A stretch of 64,000 nt of DNA from Lactobacillus panisapium. GTDB taxonomy: Bacteria; Bacillota; Bacilli; Lactobacillales; Lactobacillaceae. Position 1 is the first letter of the stretch. Every line of letters starts with the position of its first letter. The notes under the pieces are model-generated. The model made no database searches. It had not been told where the DNA came from and saw only the letters and a list, made by a program, of their open reading frames with translations. Where the stretch lies: the NCBI RefSeq assembly GCF_019469265.1, contig NZ_CP048268.1, forward strand, positions 1,567,001-1,631,000. The letters are read 5' to 3'. The position numbers were made by a program, and so were the translations under genes. Shown in pieces: positions 56,201-61,152 of this stretch.

Positions 56201-56653
56201 TTTGTAACTTGAATTAATATTTGCAACAGCTTGATCGACAATTGCTTTAATGCTTACTAATTCTGTAGCTTCTGCTATGCGAGCTTTTCCATTAGCAACC
56301 AAAGAATCAATAGTTTCAATCTGAGCTGCTTTTTCTTTATTAGTCAAATTTGCATCAGTATTAATCTTATTCTTAGTACTTGTTGCCTCAGTATCCAAAG
56401 TCAAGCCAGCAGTTGTTCTGGCATCGTCAATCGACTTTGATTCCACTTCTTGTTGACCTTTGTCTTGTTTGGTAAGCTGGGTAGTCTTAGTACCAATATC
56501 AGCTGCATTTACCTGTTGAGCTGAAGTATTACCGTAAAATATCCCACCAAGCATAAAAGTTAAGAGAGAATAGCTGACAGTCCAGCCCTTTTTCCCTTTA
56601 TGCATTTTGTAATTAGTGTTTTTTACGTCTTCAATAAGATTTGGCTTTTTCAA
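44249..56653 (-). CDS. Giant SLAP-anchored adhesin 2 (4134 residues)
   Basis: A paralog of giant adhesin 1 with the same order. Signal region 1 to about 51 carries KMHKGKKGW. A DUF1542-like unit (about 75-160) and a pectate-lyase-like beta-helix head (about 320-755, opening ADVSTFAQLADAW) follow. Three MucBP-like units (about 759-1030; IEYIDRQGNN, YKYVDVNHPD, PTYVDGDGN) come next. The stalk is about 30 DUF1542-type units of 81 residues (about 1040-3610), with repeated QKTDAKGQIDDKAKEVK and DAAYKPGSSL. A Ser-rich segment built from NGSGSNGSDGAGS (about 3621-3855) and four SLAP repeats (about 3883-4134) end it. Stalk units are clearly diverged from one another, unlike in adhesin 1. The start is TTG (56651-56653) with an in-frame stop just upstream and AGGAAG about 11 bases before it. 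No LPXTG is present. Confidence 0.88.
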   Translation of the reverse strand: MKKPNLIEDVKNTNYKMHKGKKGWTVSYSLLTFMLGGIFYGNTSAQQVNAADIGTKTTQLTKQDKGQQEVESKSIDDARTTAGLTLDTEATSTKNKINTDANLTNKEKAAQIETIDSLVANGKARIAEATELVSIKAIVDQAVANINSSYKPGSVISESKPAKNNKTNSTTKVAANTKKAPTINEAKKPASKKVAVSTYQGLSSFFKEDAPAEANKPALANTNTNNSSSKDNNKEETSSLIAPQDKKVSAASLQGKSITTKTDEEVEANTDATVAPDPDAGREDFEDLVKKPSGKTRTSINVPVPKEVTNPDTSQSADVSTFAQLADAWGNSAVTYINITQDIAFDSAVASRAGGFGTRGKNARTPATSVVINGNGHKIDMGNQSLRVGNYRVPQATSITVTNAKFTQSFTSAGGAATALLSSTYAGNGPLLTFNIDNVELEPSAAGTYSVRGVVAYGAKIVFSGDNKFVITNEVARGMASVYFANDASVQMVRNSNDFEDDNSDGDGDDGSTSDPSVVLDRATPEFAFNRGNGNKNQFIMGDRSSNLAATLNGVSTRYPALQGSIMTLQVGDDVSWTQKGFAYFLLASNGAAFRSASYVFGQNFDLECPSATRGGVIHLYRNQSLVFNPGTILDINQQVSNDSIIVVAGTSSVTFNSPRELDLAITNKGDAAATARRGIVSGSGTVKINNSSIRTWDGLNSSEEKPDGDYSAKFSNITITNGVATISVVGGNATSSNILTATTRELKTNAIKPGKVKIEYIDRQGNNIGEYELPFGNGAYEDAYIGKRIPLVSEDIVNHIPEGYMWALGNQIYSGAAADQQSGGAATDEDNGDASGQPNVAIVPMDDGSFTYKVYVYGTKQNVTYKYVDVNHPDKVLTIPKLAGTEDTSGLVTANYGNTIDWTNKYYTQTNVPVGYHYKTDAENQPTTTLVSNDNPVVILYVEGDEQKIVPTYVDGDGNAITPDNPVEITGRTGDTITIPTAPDVKNLAVDEIYLNGNLVTTGSSFEMPDQAHLSAKDKYTIVYKYRSLQIDKDEAIKAIETAANNATEKISINKTWTTAGKENQSNKVIQAKIDAINEINNCETLSQLNSVKDKWIEEINKLGDENGKPLETQKTDAKGLIDDKAKEVKDQIDTDVTLTNAKKAEQKADVDKAVADAKTAIDNAEDAQGIEDALNKGREQIGNKHRPESLTQQQTDAKSAIDGKAKEVKDKIDADKTLTNAQKTDQKDAVDQAAAAIKDAIDKAEDAQTIEDTLIAGKDKIDAVYKPGDPISSQKEAAKGKIDDKVKEVKGNIDADKNLTDAEKEKQKTDVDKAAADAKDAIDKADTAQGVQDALNKGIDSIGNAYVPGGPLSGQKTDAKGRIDDKAKEVKGNIDADKNLTDKQKAEQKDAVDQAAVAAKENIDLAETAQGVKDALDKGIDSIGNAYVPGGPLSAQKIDAKGKIDDKAKEVKGNIDADKNLTDKQKAEQKDAVDQAAVAAKENIDLAETAQGIENALNIGKDKIDAAYKPGSSLTGQKTDAKGQIDDKAKEVKGKIDADKNLTDKQKVDQKAEVDQAAADAKDAIDKAETAQGVEDAVTTGKANIDAAYKPGGSLSGQKTEAKGQIDDKAKEVKGNIDADKNLTDKQKAEQKDAVDKAASDAKDAIDKAETAQAVEDAVNTGKDKIDAAHKPGSSLSGQKTDAKGRIDDKAKEVKGNIDADKNLTDKQKAEQKDAVDKAAVDAKDAIDKAETAQGVEDAVTTGKANIDAAYKPGSALSGQKTDAKGQIDDKAKEVKGNIDADKNLTDKQKADQKADVDKAASDAKDAIDQAETAQAVEDAVTTGKDKIGAAYKPGSSLTGQKTDAKGRIDDKAKEVKGNIDADKNLTDKQKSEQKADVDKAASDAKDAIDKAETAQAVEEAVTTGKANIDAVYKPGSALSGQKTDAKGRIDDKVKEVKDKIDADNNLTDKQKADQKADVDKAASAAKDAIDQAETAQAVEDAVTIGKANIDAAYKPGSSLTAQKTDAKGRIDDKVKEVKDKIDADKNLTDKQKTDQKAAVDQAAADAKDAINKADTAQAVEEAVTTGKANIDAAYKPGSALSGQKTDAKGQIDDKAKEVKGNIDADKNLTDKQKADQKADVDKAASDAKDAIDKAETAQAVEDAVTTGKANIDAAYKPGSALGGQKTDAKGQIDDKAKEVKDKIDADVNLTDKQKTDQKDAVDKAVSDAKDAIDKADTAQGVQDALNDGKDKIDAIYAPGSSLSGQKTEAKGKIDDKAKEVKGNIDADKNLTDKQKADQKDAVDKAAADAKDAIDQAKTAQAIEDAVTTGKANIDAAYKPGSSLTGQKTDAKGQIDDKAKEVKGKIDGDKNLTDKQKADQKADVDQAVTDAKNAIDQAETAQAVEEAVTTGKANIDAAYKPGSSITGQKTDAKGQIDDKVKEVKGNIEADKNLTDKQKTEQKDALDKAAADAKDAIDQAETAQAIEDAVTTGKANIDAAYKPGTPISNQKTTAKGQIDDKAKEVKGKIDADKNLTDKQKTEQKADVDQAVTEAKNAIDQAETAQAVEEAVTTGKANIDAAYKPGTPISNQKTTAKGQIDDKAKEVKGKIDADNNLTDKQKSDQKEAVDKAATDAKDAIDQAETAQAVEEAVTTGKANIDAAYKPGSPVSGQKTAAKGQIDDKAKEVKDKIDADKNLTDKQKADQKADVDKAASDAKGAIDKAETAQAVEDAVTTGKDQIEAAYKPGTSLSGQKTAAKGQIDDKAKEVKDKIDSDKNLTDKQKADQKVAVDKAVTDAKDAIDKAETAQAVEDAVTTGKANIEAAYKPGSDISNQKTEAKGQIDDKAKEVKDKIDADKNLTDKQKSEQKDAVDKAAADAKDAINKAETAQEVQDAINKGKDQIDAAYKPGSAIGGQKTDAKSKIDDKVKEVKGKIDADKNLTDKQKADQKADVDQAAADAKNAIDQAETAQAVEDAVTTGKANIDAAYKPGSSLSGQKTDAKGQIDDKGKEVKDKIDADKNLTDKQKADQKLEVDKAVSEAKDAIDKAGSAQEVQDALNKGKDKIDAAYKPGTVITDQKDKAKDKINETVKDVKDKIDADKNLTDAEKEKQKADADKAAADAKDAIDKAETAQEVQDAVNKGNDRIENAYKPGTALTAQKSNAKDRIDDEADTIKDLIAKDRSLTDKAKADQVAAVDAAAQTAKNRIDAATTAQEVQNAVDRGIKNIDSKYVTNPITLAEQKEYAQQLIRDEAEIVKGQIESDPALDTETKAQQAKAVDAQVQKAINKIAQAPDAQAVQEEYNNGIIAIHAQHLKGTELETQKQKAKDSITQELTTIKEAISKDVSLVSSEKAKQIADAELAAGKAQNAIDRANKAQDISDNLAAGIIAIDNAYIPGKPLADQKSEANKALDDAAAAAKDKIDKDQSKTAEEKANEKQKIDDAVSKAKDAIDKAKDADGVNNAKIEGTSEIEIAQKPTATVEDQKNSAKKEIDDAANAAKNKISQDVSLTNEQKAAANKAVDDAAAAAKDAIDKASNSDEINKAKQDGINAIDKITAELDLQKLKDQSKAIIIDSAQAAKNKIDNIANVSDGEKQSAKEKIDQILEAGKANIDKANSFEEILQVIDRTNKEIGLVTVVPNNNNSNGSDGAGSNGSGSNGSDGAGSNGSGSNGSDGAGGNGSGSNGSDGAGSNGSGSNGSDGAGSNGSGSNGSDGAGSNGSGSNGSDGAGSNGSGSNGSDGAGSNGSVPNGSDGAGSNGSGSNGSDGAGSNGSGSNGSDGAGSNGSGSNGSDDAGSNGSGSNGSDGAGSNSSGSNGSDGNGSGSNGSDGAGSNGSGSNGSNGSGSGSSNGSGSTGSGSNSSGSGSSNGSGSTSTGSNGSGSTVNNPATSEGTAAATAGEETGDAVDRKLNHNAYFYNKDGKRANLLVAKKGSVISTYKQESINGRDFYLTDNGLYVAVNNFKEQTRLLKKNAFLYSSKGKRISTKLLKKNTKVKTYGDPVTIKGKQYYITTGNRYVKAANFAVAAKEANNVVADGVTANAILEHDAYIYNDEGKRINRVVLKAGSQLATGETKTIDGRQFIEIGKGHYVASDNVTGTARKLSTKAYVYDQHGQRIGKQTLKKNDTVQTYGEPVKKGGQEFYIIGNNKFVKKGVVK
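45230..45790 (-). repeat. 30-bp Ser/Gly/Asn repeats in giant adhesin 2
   Basis: Units encoding about ten residues (NGSGSNGSDG with AGS) repeat about 17 times. They are shorter and more regular than the matching tract of adhesin 1, and Ala interrupts each unit. Confidence 0.85.
46000..53330 (-). repeat. About 30 diverged 243-bp stalk repeats
   Basis: The 81-residue helical unit recurs every 243 bases in frame. Units share the QK-x2-AKG-x-IDDKAKEVK helix, the DKNLTDKQKA-x-QK turn and the AIDKAETAQ-x-VEDA helix, but differ at many positions. Confidence 0.88.
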
Positions 56654-57108
56654 AATTTACATCACTTCCTAATATGATTTAGAACAACTTTATTTACATA
56701 AATGTGATTTTAACATGTTAATTAATAAATATAAAGACATTTATAAAACATTATTTTATATCAAGTTACAACTTCGCCTTAATATAGCATTTTTTAGCAA
56801 TTAACAATAAAAAAGTTTTATCGATATTATTAATGCTTAAATTTATCACACCATAACTTTAAGCATTATCACTGTTATATTAAGGCTTATAAGTATTACA
56901 TTAGATATTCATAATCAATTAGATTGATTTATTATCCATAGACTATACGATTATATATAATTTATTAACTATTATTTTAAGTTATTTTGTTAAATGGTAA
57001 CTACATCAGGGTTTGCCGATAATTTTAGTAGATTTCATCTTTTAGCAACTAATCATTTATAAATTATCAATGTATAATTTGCTTTTTTCTAAAATGCTGG
57101 GATATTAT
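56654..57108. other. AT-rich leader of giant adhesin 2
   Basis: 455 bases of strongly AT-rich DNA holding the minus-strand promoter of giant adhesin 2. I could not assign boxes with confidence, and no gene was seen. Confidence 0.5.
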
Positions 57109-57255
57109 TCAAAGCAAGTTCACATTGGAAATCACCTTTTGACTAGTAAAAGACGCCATTTCCCTAGCAATGACAAATTCTTGCTCTTTTTGCTTGACGA
57201 TGACCACTAGCCTTTTAAATAACTGTTCTTGCGGTAAATGTATATACGTGCTCAT
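57109..57255 (-). pseudogene. Possible remnant of a regulator (48 codons)
   Basis: A minus-strand frame from ATG at 57253-57255 to TGA at 57109-57111. The product has LFKRLVVIVKQKEQEFVIAR followed by EMASFTSQKVISNV. This looks like the front helix and recognition helix of a winged-HTH regulator (for example Mga or DeoR-like) cut short. There is no ribosome site before the ATG, and a stop lies three codons upstream in frame. The base composition is less AT-rich than its surroundings, which fits a decayed gene fragment. Confidence 0.3.
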
Positions 57256-57687
57256 TATTGACTATAAAATTTGCTTATAAATTTGCTTTCTCCTGTAATA
57301 ATGCTGTTTTAGAGGTATTCAGTGGCATTTAGTACCATAAATAACACTTGCGCTATTTTTTGCTTTTTATATTACTATAGTAACTTTTTAAGCTACACAA
57401 ATTAACAAAGTTAATCGGTGCGACTGACAAGCACAGCAAGTTATTTATTATTTTCGAACCGAAATTATGGCTGAGAGCAAATAAAAAGGCATTCTTGCTA
57501 GCAAGAATGTCTTTTAAGGTTTATTCGAAAATCAGTTTTGGTTGATGCACTGCGTGATTTCGTGATTTATTGTTTAGCAGTTTTATCCGATAAACTGCAA
57601 TCTCTATTAGCATCAGGCAATAATTCTACTGGTAAATTTCGAAATACTTTTGCAAGTATAATCTTATTTACTCTTGTTTACGGAGAC
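57256..57687. other. Intergenic DNA with a terminator-like hairpin
   Basis: No intact gene. It contains the hairpin at 57484-57515, and on the minus strand near 57567-57660 a short open stretch (FRNLPVELLPDANRD) without start codon or ribosome site, possibly another remnant. Confidence 0.4.
57484..57515. terminator. Orphan bidirectional terminator
   Basis: AAAAGGCATTCTTGC and GCAAGAATGTCTTTT pair (one G-U) around TA, with T runs on both strands. No intact gene ends next to it, so it may be left over from a lost gene. Confidence 0.75.
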
Positions 57688-57730
57688 AAAAACACCTCCA
57701 AATTAACCTAATTAACTTGGAGGGGTTTTT
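57688..57730 (-). terminator. Terminator of the SemiSWEET gene
   Basis: ACACCTCCAA and TTGGAGGGGT, with an inner ATTAA/TTAAT pairing, form a hairpin with T or A runs on both sides, 30 bases after the stop. Confidence 0.85.
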
Positions 57731-57759
57731 AAATAAATATTTGCGACTTTGAGACTACT

Positions 57760-58020
57760 TTATAGTGCAGTAAAAAAGGCAACAAGACCAAAAACAAAGC
57801 CAACAGCATTACAAGCTGCAATTGGAATGTCTCTGTCTTCCTTAAACAGACCATAAACTACCCACAAAAGGGTGTTGATTGCCGTTGCTAAAGGTTGAAT
57901 TGGGTTACCCTTTAATCCGTGCAGATTATTGATAATTTGCGGAATATAGGCTACATACATAATAATTGCAGTGATTGAAGCCACCCAACCCAGAATATCC
58001 ATCGCTTTTTCTAACTTCAT
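57760..58020 (-). CDS. SemiSWEET sugar transporter
   Basis: 86 residues in three transmembrane helices, the exact size of bacterial SemiSWEETs (PQ-loop superfamily). The first helix carries YVAYIPQIINNL with the Pro-Gln motif, then a polar turn (KGNPIQPLAT), the helix INTLLWVVYGL with the conserved Asn/Trp region, and a third helix (NAVGFVFGLVAFF). SemiSWEETs work as dimers that let sugars such as sucrose or glucose pass by facilitated diffusion. The gene has its own promoter (58059-58086), an AAGGAG site and its own terminator. Its position beside the ROK kinase suggests free-sugar uptake feeding cytoplasmic phosphorylation. Confidence 0.88.
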   Translation of the reverse strand: MKLEKAMDILGWVASITAIIMYVAYIPQIINNLHGLKGNPIQPLATAINTLLWVVYGLFKEDRDIPIAACNAVGFVFGLVAFFTAL

Positions 58021-58058
58021 TACGTCAACTCCTTATGGAGAATATGTTAGCATTGGGT

Positions 58059-58086
58059 ATTTTACACTGCCAGAACATTTAATCAA
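58059..58086 (-). promoter_or_regulatory. Promoter of the SemiSWEET gene
   Basis: On the minus strand TTGATT (58081-58086) and TAAAAT (58059-58064) are 16 bases apart, about 40 bases before the ATG. They are near-consensus hexamers. Confidence 0.55.
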
Positions 58087-58208
58087 TGTATAAGCTTCAA
58101 ACTTATATTTTGAGTTAGCGCTTTATTATTGATGTTTCTCCTGCTACAGTAGCCTTATTAGCAAAATCACTAAAGCTAATTATTAACTAATTTCTGGAAA
58201 ATAAACAC

Positions 58209-58241
58209 AAAAACCAAGGAGCTTATTTTGCACCTTGGTTT
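58209..58241 (-). terminator. Terminator of the kinase/mannosidase operon
   Basis: On the minus strand AAACCAAGG and CCTTGGTTT pair around a 12-base loop and are followed by more T. It lies about 30 bases after the kinase stop. Confidence 0.85.
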
Positions 58242-58271
58242 GATTACTTACATATCTTTTTATTCAACAAT

Positions 58272-59150
58272 TTAATCAAATGACCGAAGTAGCCTCTTGG
58301 CAAGAGCAAAGTTTCCGACAGTAGCCGAACCATTTTCCGCAATTGCTGGCATCGTAATATACTGAGTTAAATCTGGAACTTGAACATAGTCATTTAAAAG
58401 CTGAGCGAATTCTTGCCGCACCTTTTCCAAAAACAATTCACTAACAACGCCGCCGCCAAACACAATTTTATCAGGCCGCAGGATGAGCGTGGCCTGTAAG
58501 GCAGCCTGAGCAACATAATAACTTAAAATTGCCCAAACTGGATCGGTTAACGGCACATCCTCCCCTTTCTTACCTAGCCGTTTTGCAAAAGTTGGCCCTG
58601 AGACTAACCCTTCCAAACAATCTCGGTGGTACGGGCAAATACCTGAAAAATTGCTATCTGCAGGATGACGCTTGACCAAGACGTGCCCCATTTCTGGATG
58701 ACCGATTCCGCCTAACACCTTGCCATCGATAATCGCACCACCGCCAACGCCGGTACCAATTGTGTAATATACGAGTGCACTGATATCCTCGTTAGATAAG
58801 CGTGACATCACGTATTCCCCATATGCCGAGCCATTGACATCGGTGGTAAAAAAGATTGGCACCTTAATTGCTGCTTTAATCATGCCAACAATATCCGTAT
58901 TAGCCCAGCCCTTCTTGGGTGTTGTTGTAATATACCCATAATTAGGTGCCGTCTTTTTAATTTCAATTGGGCCAAATGATGCGACACTAATTGCCGCCAC
59001 ATCGAATTGCTTTAAATAATTAATGACCCTTGAAATAGTTTCTTGCGGATTCGTAGTGGGAATTACGCACCGCTCTTTAACTTGGTAGTCCTCGTTACCA
59101 ACGGCACAGACAAACTTGGTTCCCCCTGCCTCAATTGATCCAAATAACAT
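58272..59150 (-). CDS. ROK-family sugar kinase (fructokinase/mannokinase type)
   Basis: 292 residues. The N-terminal phosphate-binding motif is EAGGTKFVCAVG (about 7-18), the catalytic Asp is in FTTDVNGSAYGEY, and the glycine-rich YTIGTGVGGGAI follows. The ROK zinc site is seen as the His of GHPEMGH and the cysteines of CPYHRDC. The GSIEAGGTKF opening and length match Gram-positive ROK fructokinases, several of which also phosphorylate mannose. It lies 13 bases after the PRD regulator and downstream of the alpha-mannosidase, so phosphorylating mannose released from glycans is the likely job; the specificity is inferred. Confidence 0.88.
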   Translation of the reverse strand: MLFGSIEAGGTKFVCAVGNEDYQVKERCVIPTTNPQETISRVINYLKQFDVAAISVASFGPIEIKKTAPNYGYITTTPKKGWANTDIVGMIKAAIKVPIFFTTDVNGSAYGEYVMSRLSNEDISALVYYTIGTGVGGGAIIDGKVLGGIGHPEMGHVLVKRHPADSNFSGICPYHRDCLEGLVSGPTFAKRLGKKGEDVPLTDPVWAILSYYVAQAALQATLILRPDKIVFGGGVVSELFLEKVRQEFAQLLNDYVQVPDLTQYITMPAIAENGSATVGNFALAKRLLRSFD

Positions 59151-59163
59151 TTTTGCCCTTTCT

Positions 59164-61095
59164 TTAATAACTGCTTTTAATTAACGAGCTGATTGCATTC
59201 TTTATTTCAGCTGGTTTAGAGCTTTTATCGATAATTTTTCTAAAAGTAGAATTGGTTTGCAAATCAACAATAAAATCGAACAACTTTTGCACACTGAGAT
59301 AATCCGGTCGAGCAATTGCCAGCAAAAAGACATACTTTACCTCGTTTTTTTGATCCCATTTGATTGGCTGATCAAGTCTAGCAAAGGAAACCTTCGACTT
59401 CTTAGTTGCATAACCCAATGAGTGCGGTATCGCAATTTTGCCACCGATTGCAGTAGAGTACATTTGCTCTCGTTCGTAGACCTTCGGCATAAAATCCTTA
59501 CTGACAATTTTTTTCTGTTCCAGATTATGGATTAGCATATTTAACAACTGCGTTTTAGACATCTTGTCTTTTATCAGGTAGATATTTTCCTCATCAAATA
59601 ATTTATTAATTGCCCGGTAAGGATTATTAAGCGACTTTAGATACTCAGACAATTGCAAAATATCATTATGGAAGTTAGCTAAGTCAATCTGAATTACTGG
59701 AATCGCGGCATCATTTAGCGGCACCATGGAAATTAGAAAGTCGTTGCCCGCTGCCTTGCCTTCAAGATATTCATCATAAGTATAAGTCCCCGTGATATTT
59801 AAAAATGAAGCAAACTGCGTCTCTAGCTTGGCCCGCACTAGCGAAGCCGTGGACATCCCCGTCCCGCAAATTAAGGCCGCATTCTTTTGGTAAGAACGAT
59901 TGCCCTGCCGCTCGATTGACGCACCCACATGCAGCGTAATAAATGACAGTTCATCATCATTGAGCTTCAAGTCAAGCATGTGTTCTAAAATCGGCGCGGA
60001 ATAAGCCGTAATCTCATAGGCATAAGGAAAAGTCGACAGAATAACATTTAACAGTGGGTTCTTTCGGTTACCGTTAACTGTCTTAATCTTCACCAAGTTT
60101 TCCAGATGCTGGACTAAGTTAATTCGCAACTCATTATCATCCAGAAGATCAATCGCAAATTCTTTCTTGATATTTTGCAAAAAAATCGTCACGGCCCTGG
60201 TAATTTTTTCCTTAGTATTAATCTTATTGCTGCTACGAACACATTCCGGATAATTCAAGGCAAAATGATACACTAAATCATTAACCTCATGGCAATTAAA
60301 CTTAACGTTAAATACCTTTTCCAACTTCTGGCACAATTTTGTTAAAGTTGCTAGTACTTCAGGCTTAATCTTGACCGTATTACTATTCTCCAAGTGAAAA
60401 CCCAGTTTGATTCGGGAAATAGTTAAAGCCGCATGTAAGATAATATTTTTCGTATTAATATCTGAAATATGATAACTATAATGGCGTAAAAAGCCGTGAA
60501 TTAGCTGCTTGAGCTTGTCTAAATCAATATTGGCAAAGATGATTTTTTCCTGCTCGGTGAAGTCAACGATGTAGCTGTTGGACTTCTTATTAATTAACTT
60601 AGCAATAATGAATTTGCGCTTGGCTGACTCTGTACCAGCCACCAAATAATAATCGCCTTTCTTAACAACCCGTAAATTGAATTGGCTAAATTCTTTCTTA
60701 ATGGTCACCAGATAAGTAAAAAAGGTGTTGTCACTGATGAATAGCTTATCTGTCAATTGACTAAGGCGAACTCGGTCATTAACCAGTAAATACTGTTCCA
60801 CCTCGATGATGCGCTCGCCAGAACTCGAAGCTGGCAAATCGCTTTTAGCAATCTCACTCAGCTTTTGCCTTGTTGCATCACTGATCTCATTAAGATAAAA
60901 GCCCTCACCTCGTTTATTTTGGATTTTAACGTGGTCGCTAGAAAGTTCCTTATTTAATTCCTTAATATCGGATCTGATTGTTCTAGTACTAACGTTGCAT
61001 TTTTGAGCTAAAAAGGAGGCAGAAACGTAGCGGTTGGCTGAATTGTTTAATAAGAATTCAAGGATTGTTCCCAATCGTTTATAAGATAGTTTCAT
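59164..61095 (-). CDS. PRD/PTS-EIIA-containing transcription regulator (ManR/LicR type)
   Basis: 643 residues from the second ATG (MKLSYKRLG); an ATG six codons earlier has no ribosome site. Two N-terminal HTH units (LAQKCNVSTRTIRSDIKEL at about 31-49; LTDKLFISDNTFFTYL) are followed by PRD1 (with ILHAALTISRIKLG) and PRD2 (with LSFITLHVGASIERQ). An EIIB-like domain (ALICGTGMSTASLVRAK, with its Cys) and an EIIA domain (with the phospho-His of GGKIAIPHSLG) end it. Such regulators are switched by PTS phosphorylation according to sugar supply. It sits between the mannosidase and the kinase genes and so probably controls them. The PTS transporter it would report on is not in the visible part; it may lie beyond 64000. 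Confidence 0.9.
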   Translation of the reverse strand: MKLSYKRLGTILEFLLNNSANRYVSASFLAQKCNVSTRTIRSDIKELNKELSSDHVKIQNKRGEGFYLNEISDATRQKLSEIAKSDLPASSSGERIIEVEQYLLVNDRVRLSQLTDKLFISDNTFFTYLVTIKKEFSQFNLRVVKKGDYYLVAGTESAKRKFIIAKLINKKSNSYIVDFTEQEKIIFANIDLDKLKQLIHGFLRHYSYHISDINTKNIILHAALTISRIKLGFHLENSNTVKIKPEVLATLTKLCQKLEKVFNVKFNCHEVNDLVYHFALNYPECVRSSNKINTKEKITRAVTIFLQNIKKEFAIDLLDDNELRINLVQHLENLVKIKTVNGNRKNPLLNVILSTFPYAYEITAYSAPILEHMLDLKLNDDELSFITLHVGASIERQGNRSYQKNAALICGTGMSTASLVRAKLETQFASFLNITGTYTYDEYLEGKAAGNDFLISMVPLNDAAIPVIQIDLANFHNDILQLSEYLKSLNNPYRAINKLFDEENIYLIKDKMSKTQLLNMLIHNLEQKKIVSKDFMPKVYEREQMYSTAIGGKIAIPHSLGYATKKSKVSFARLDQPIKWDQKNEVKYVFLLAIARPDYLSVQKLFDFIVDLQTNSTFRKIIDKSSKPAEIKNAISSLIKSSY

Positions 61096-61152
61096 ACTTT
61101 CACTTCTTCTCATTTTGATTTTGTAAAATTGGTTGCCTGCAGGTGATTCTTG

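Noticed and set aside
16614..56653. LPXTG sorting motifs at the C-termini of the six surface proteins
   Set aside because: None is present. The giants end in SLAP repeats and the LRR proteins end in Mub-like units.
58112..58127. GAGTTAGCGCTTTATT as a cre site before the SemiSWEET gene
   Set aside because: Only the AGCGCT centre matches; the outer TG/CA bases are missing, and it lies upstream of the likely -35 box.
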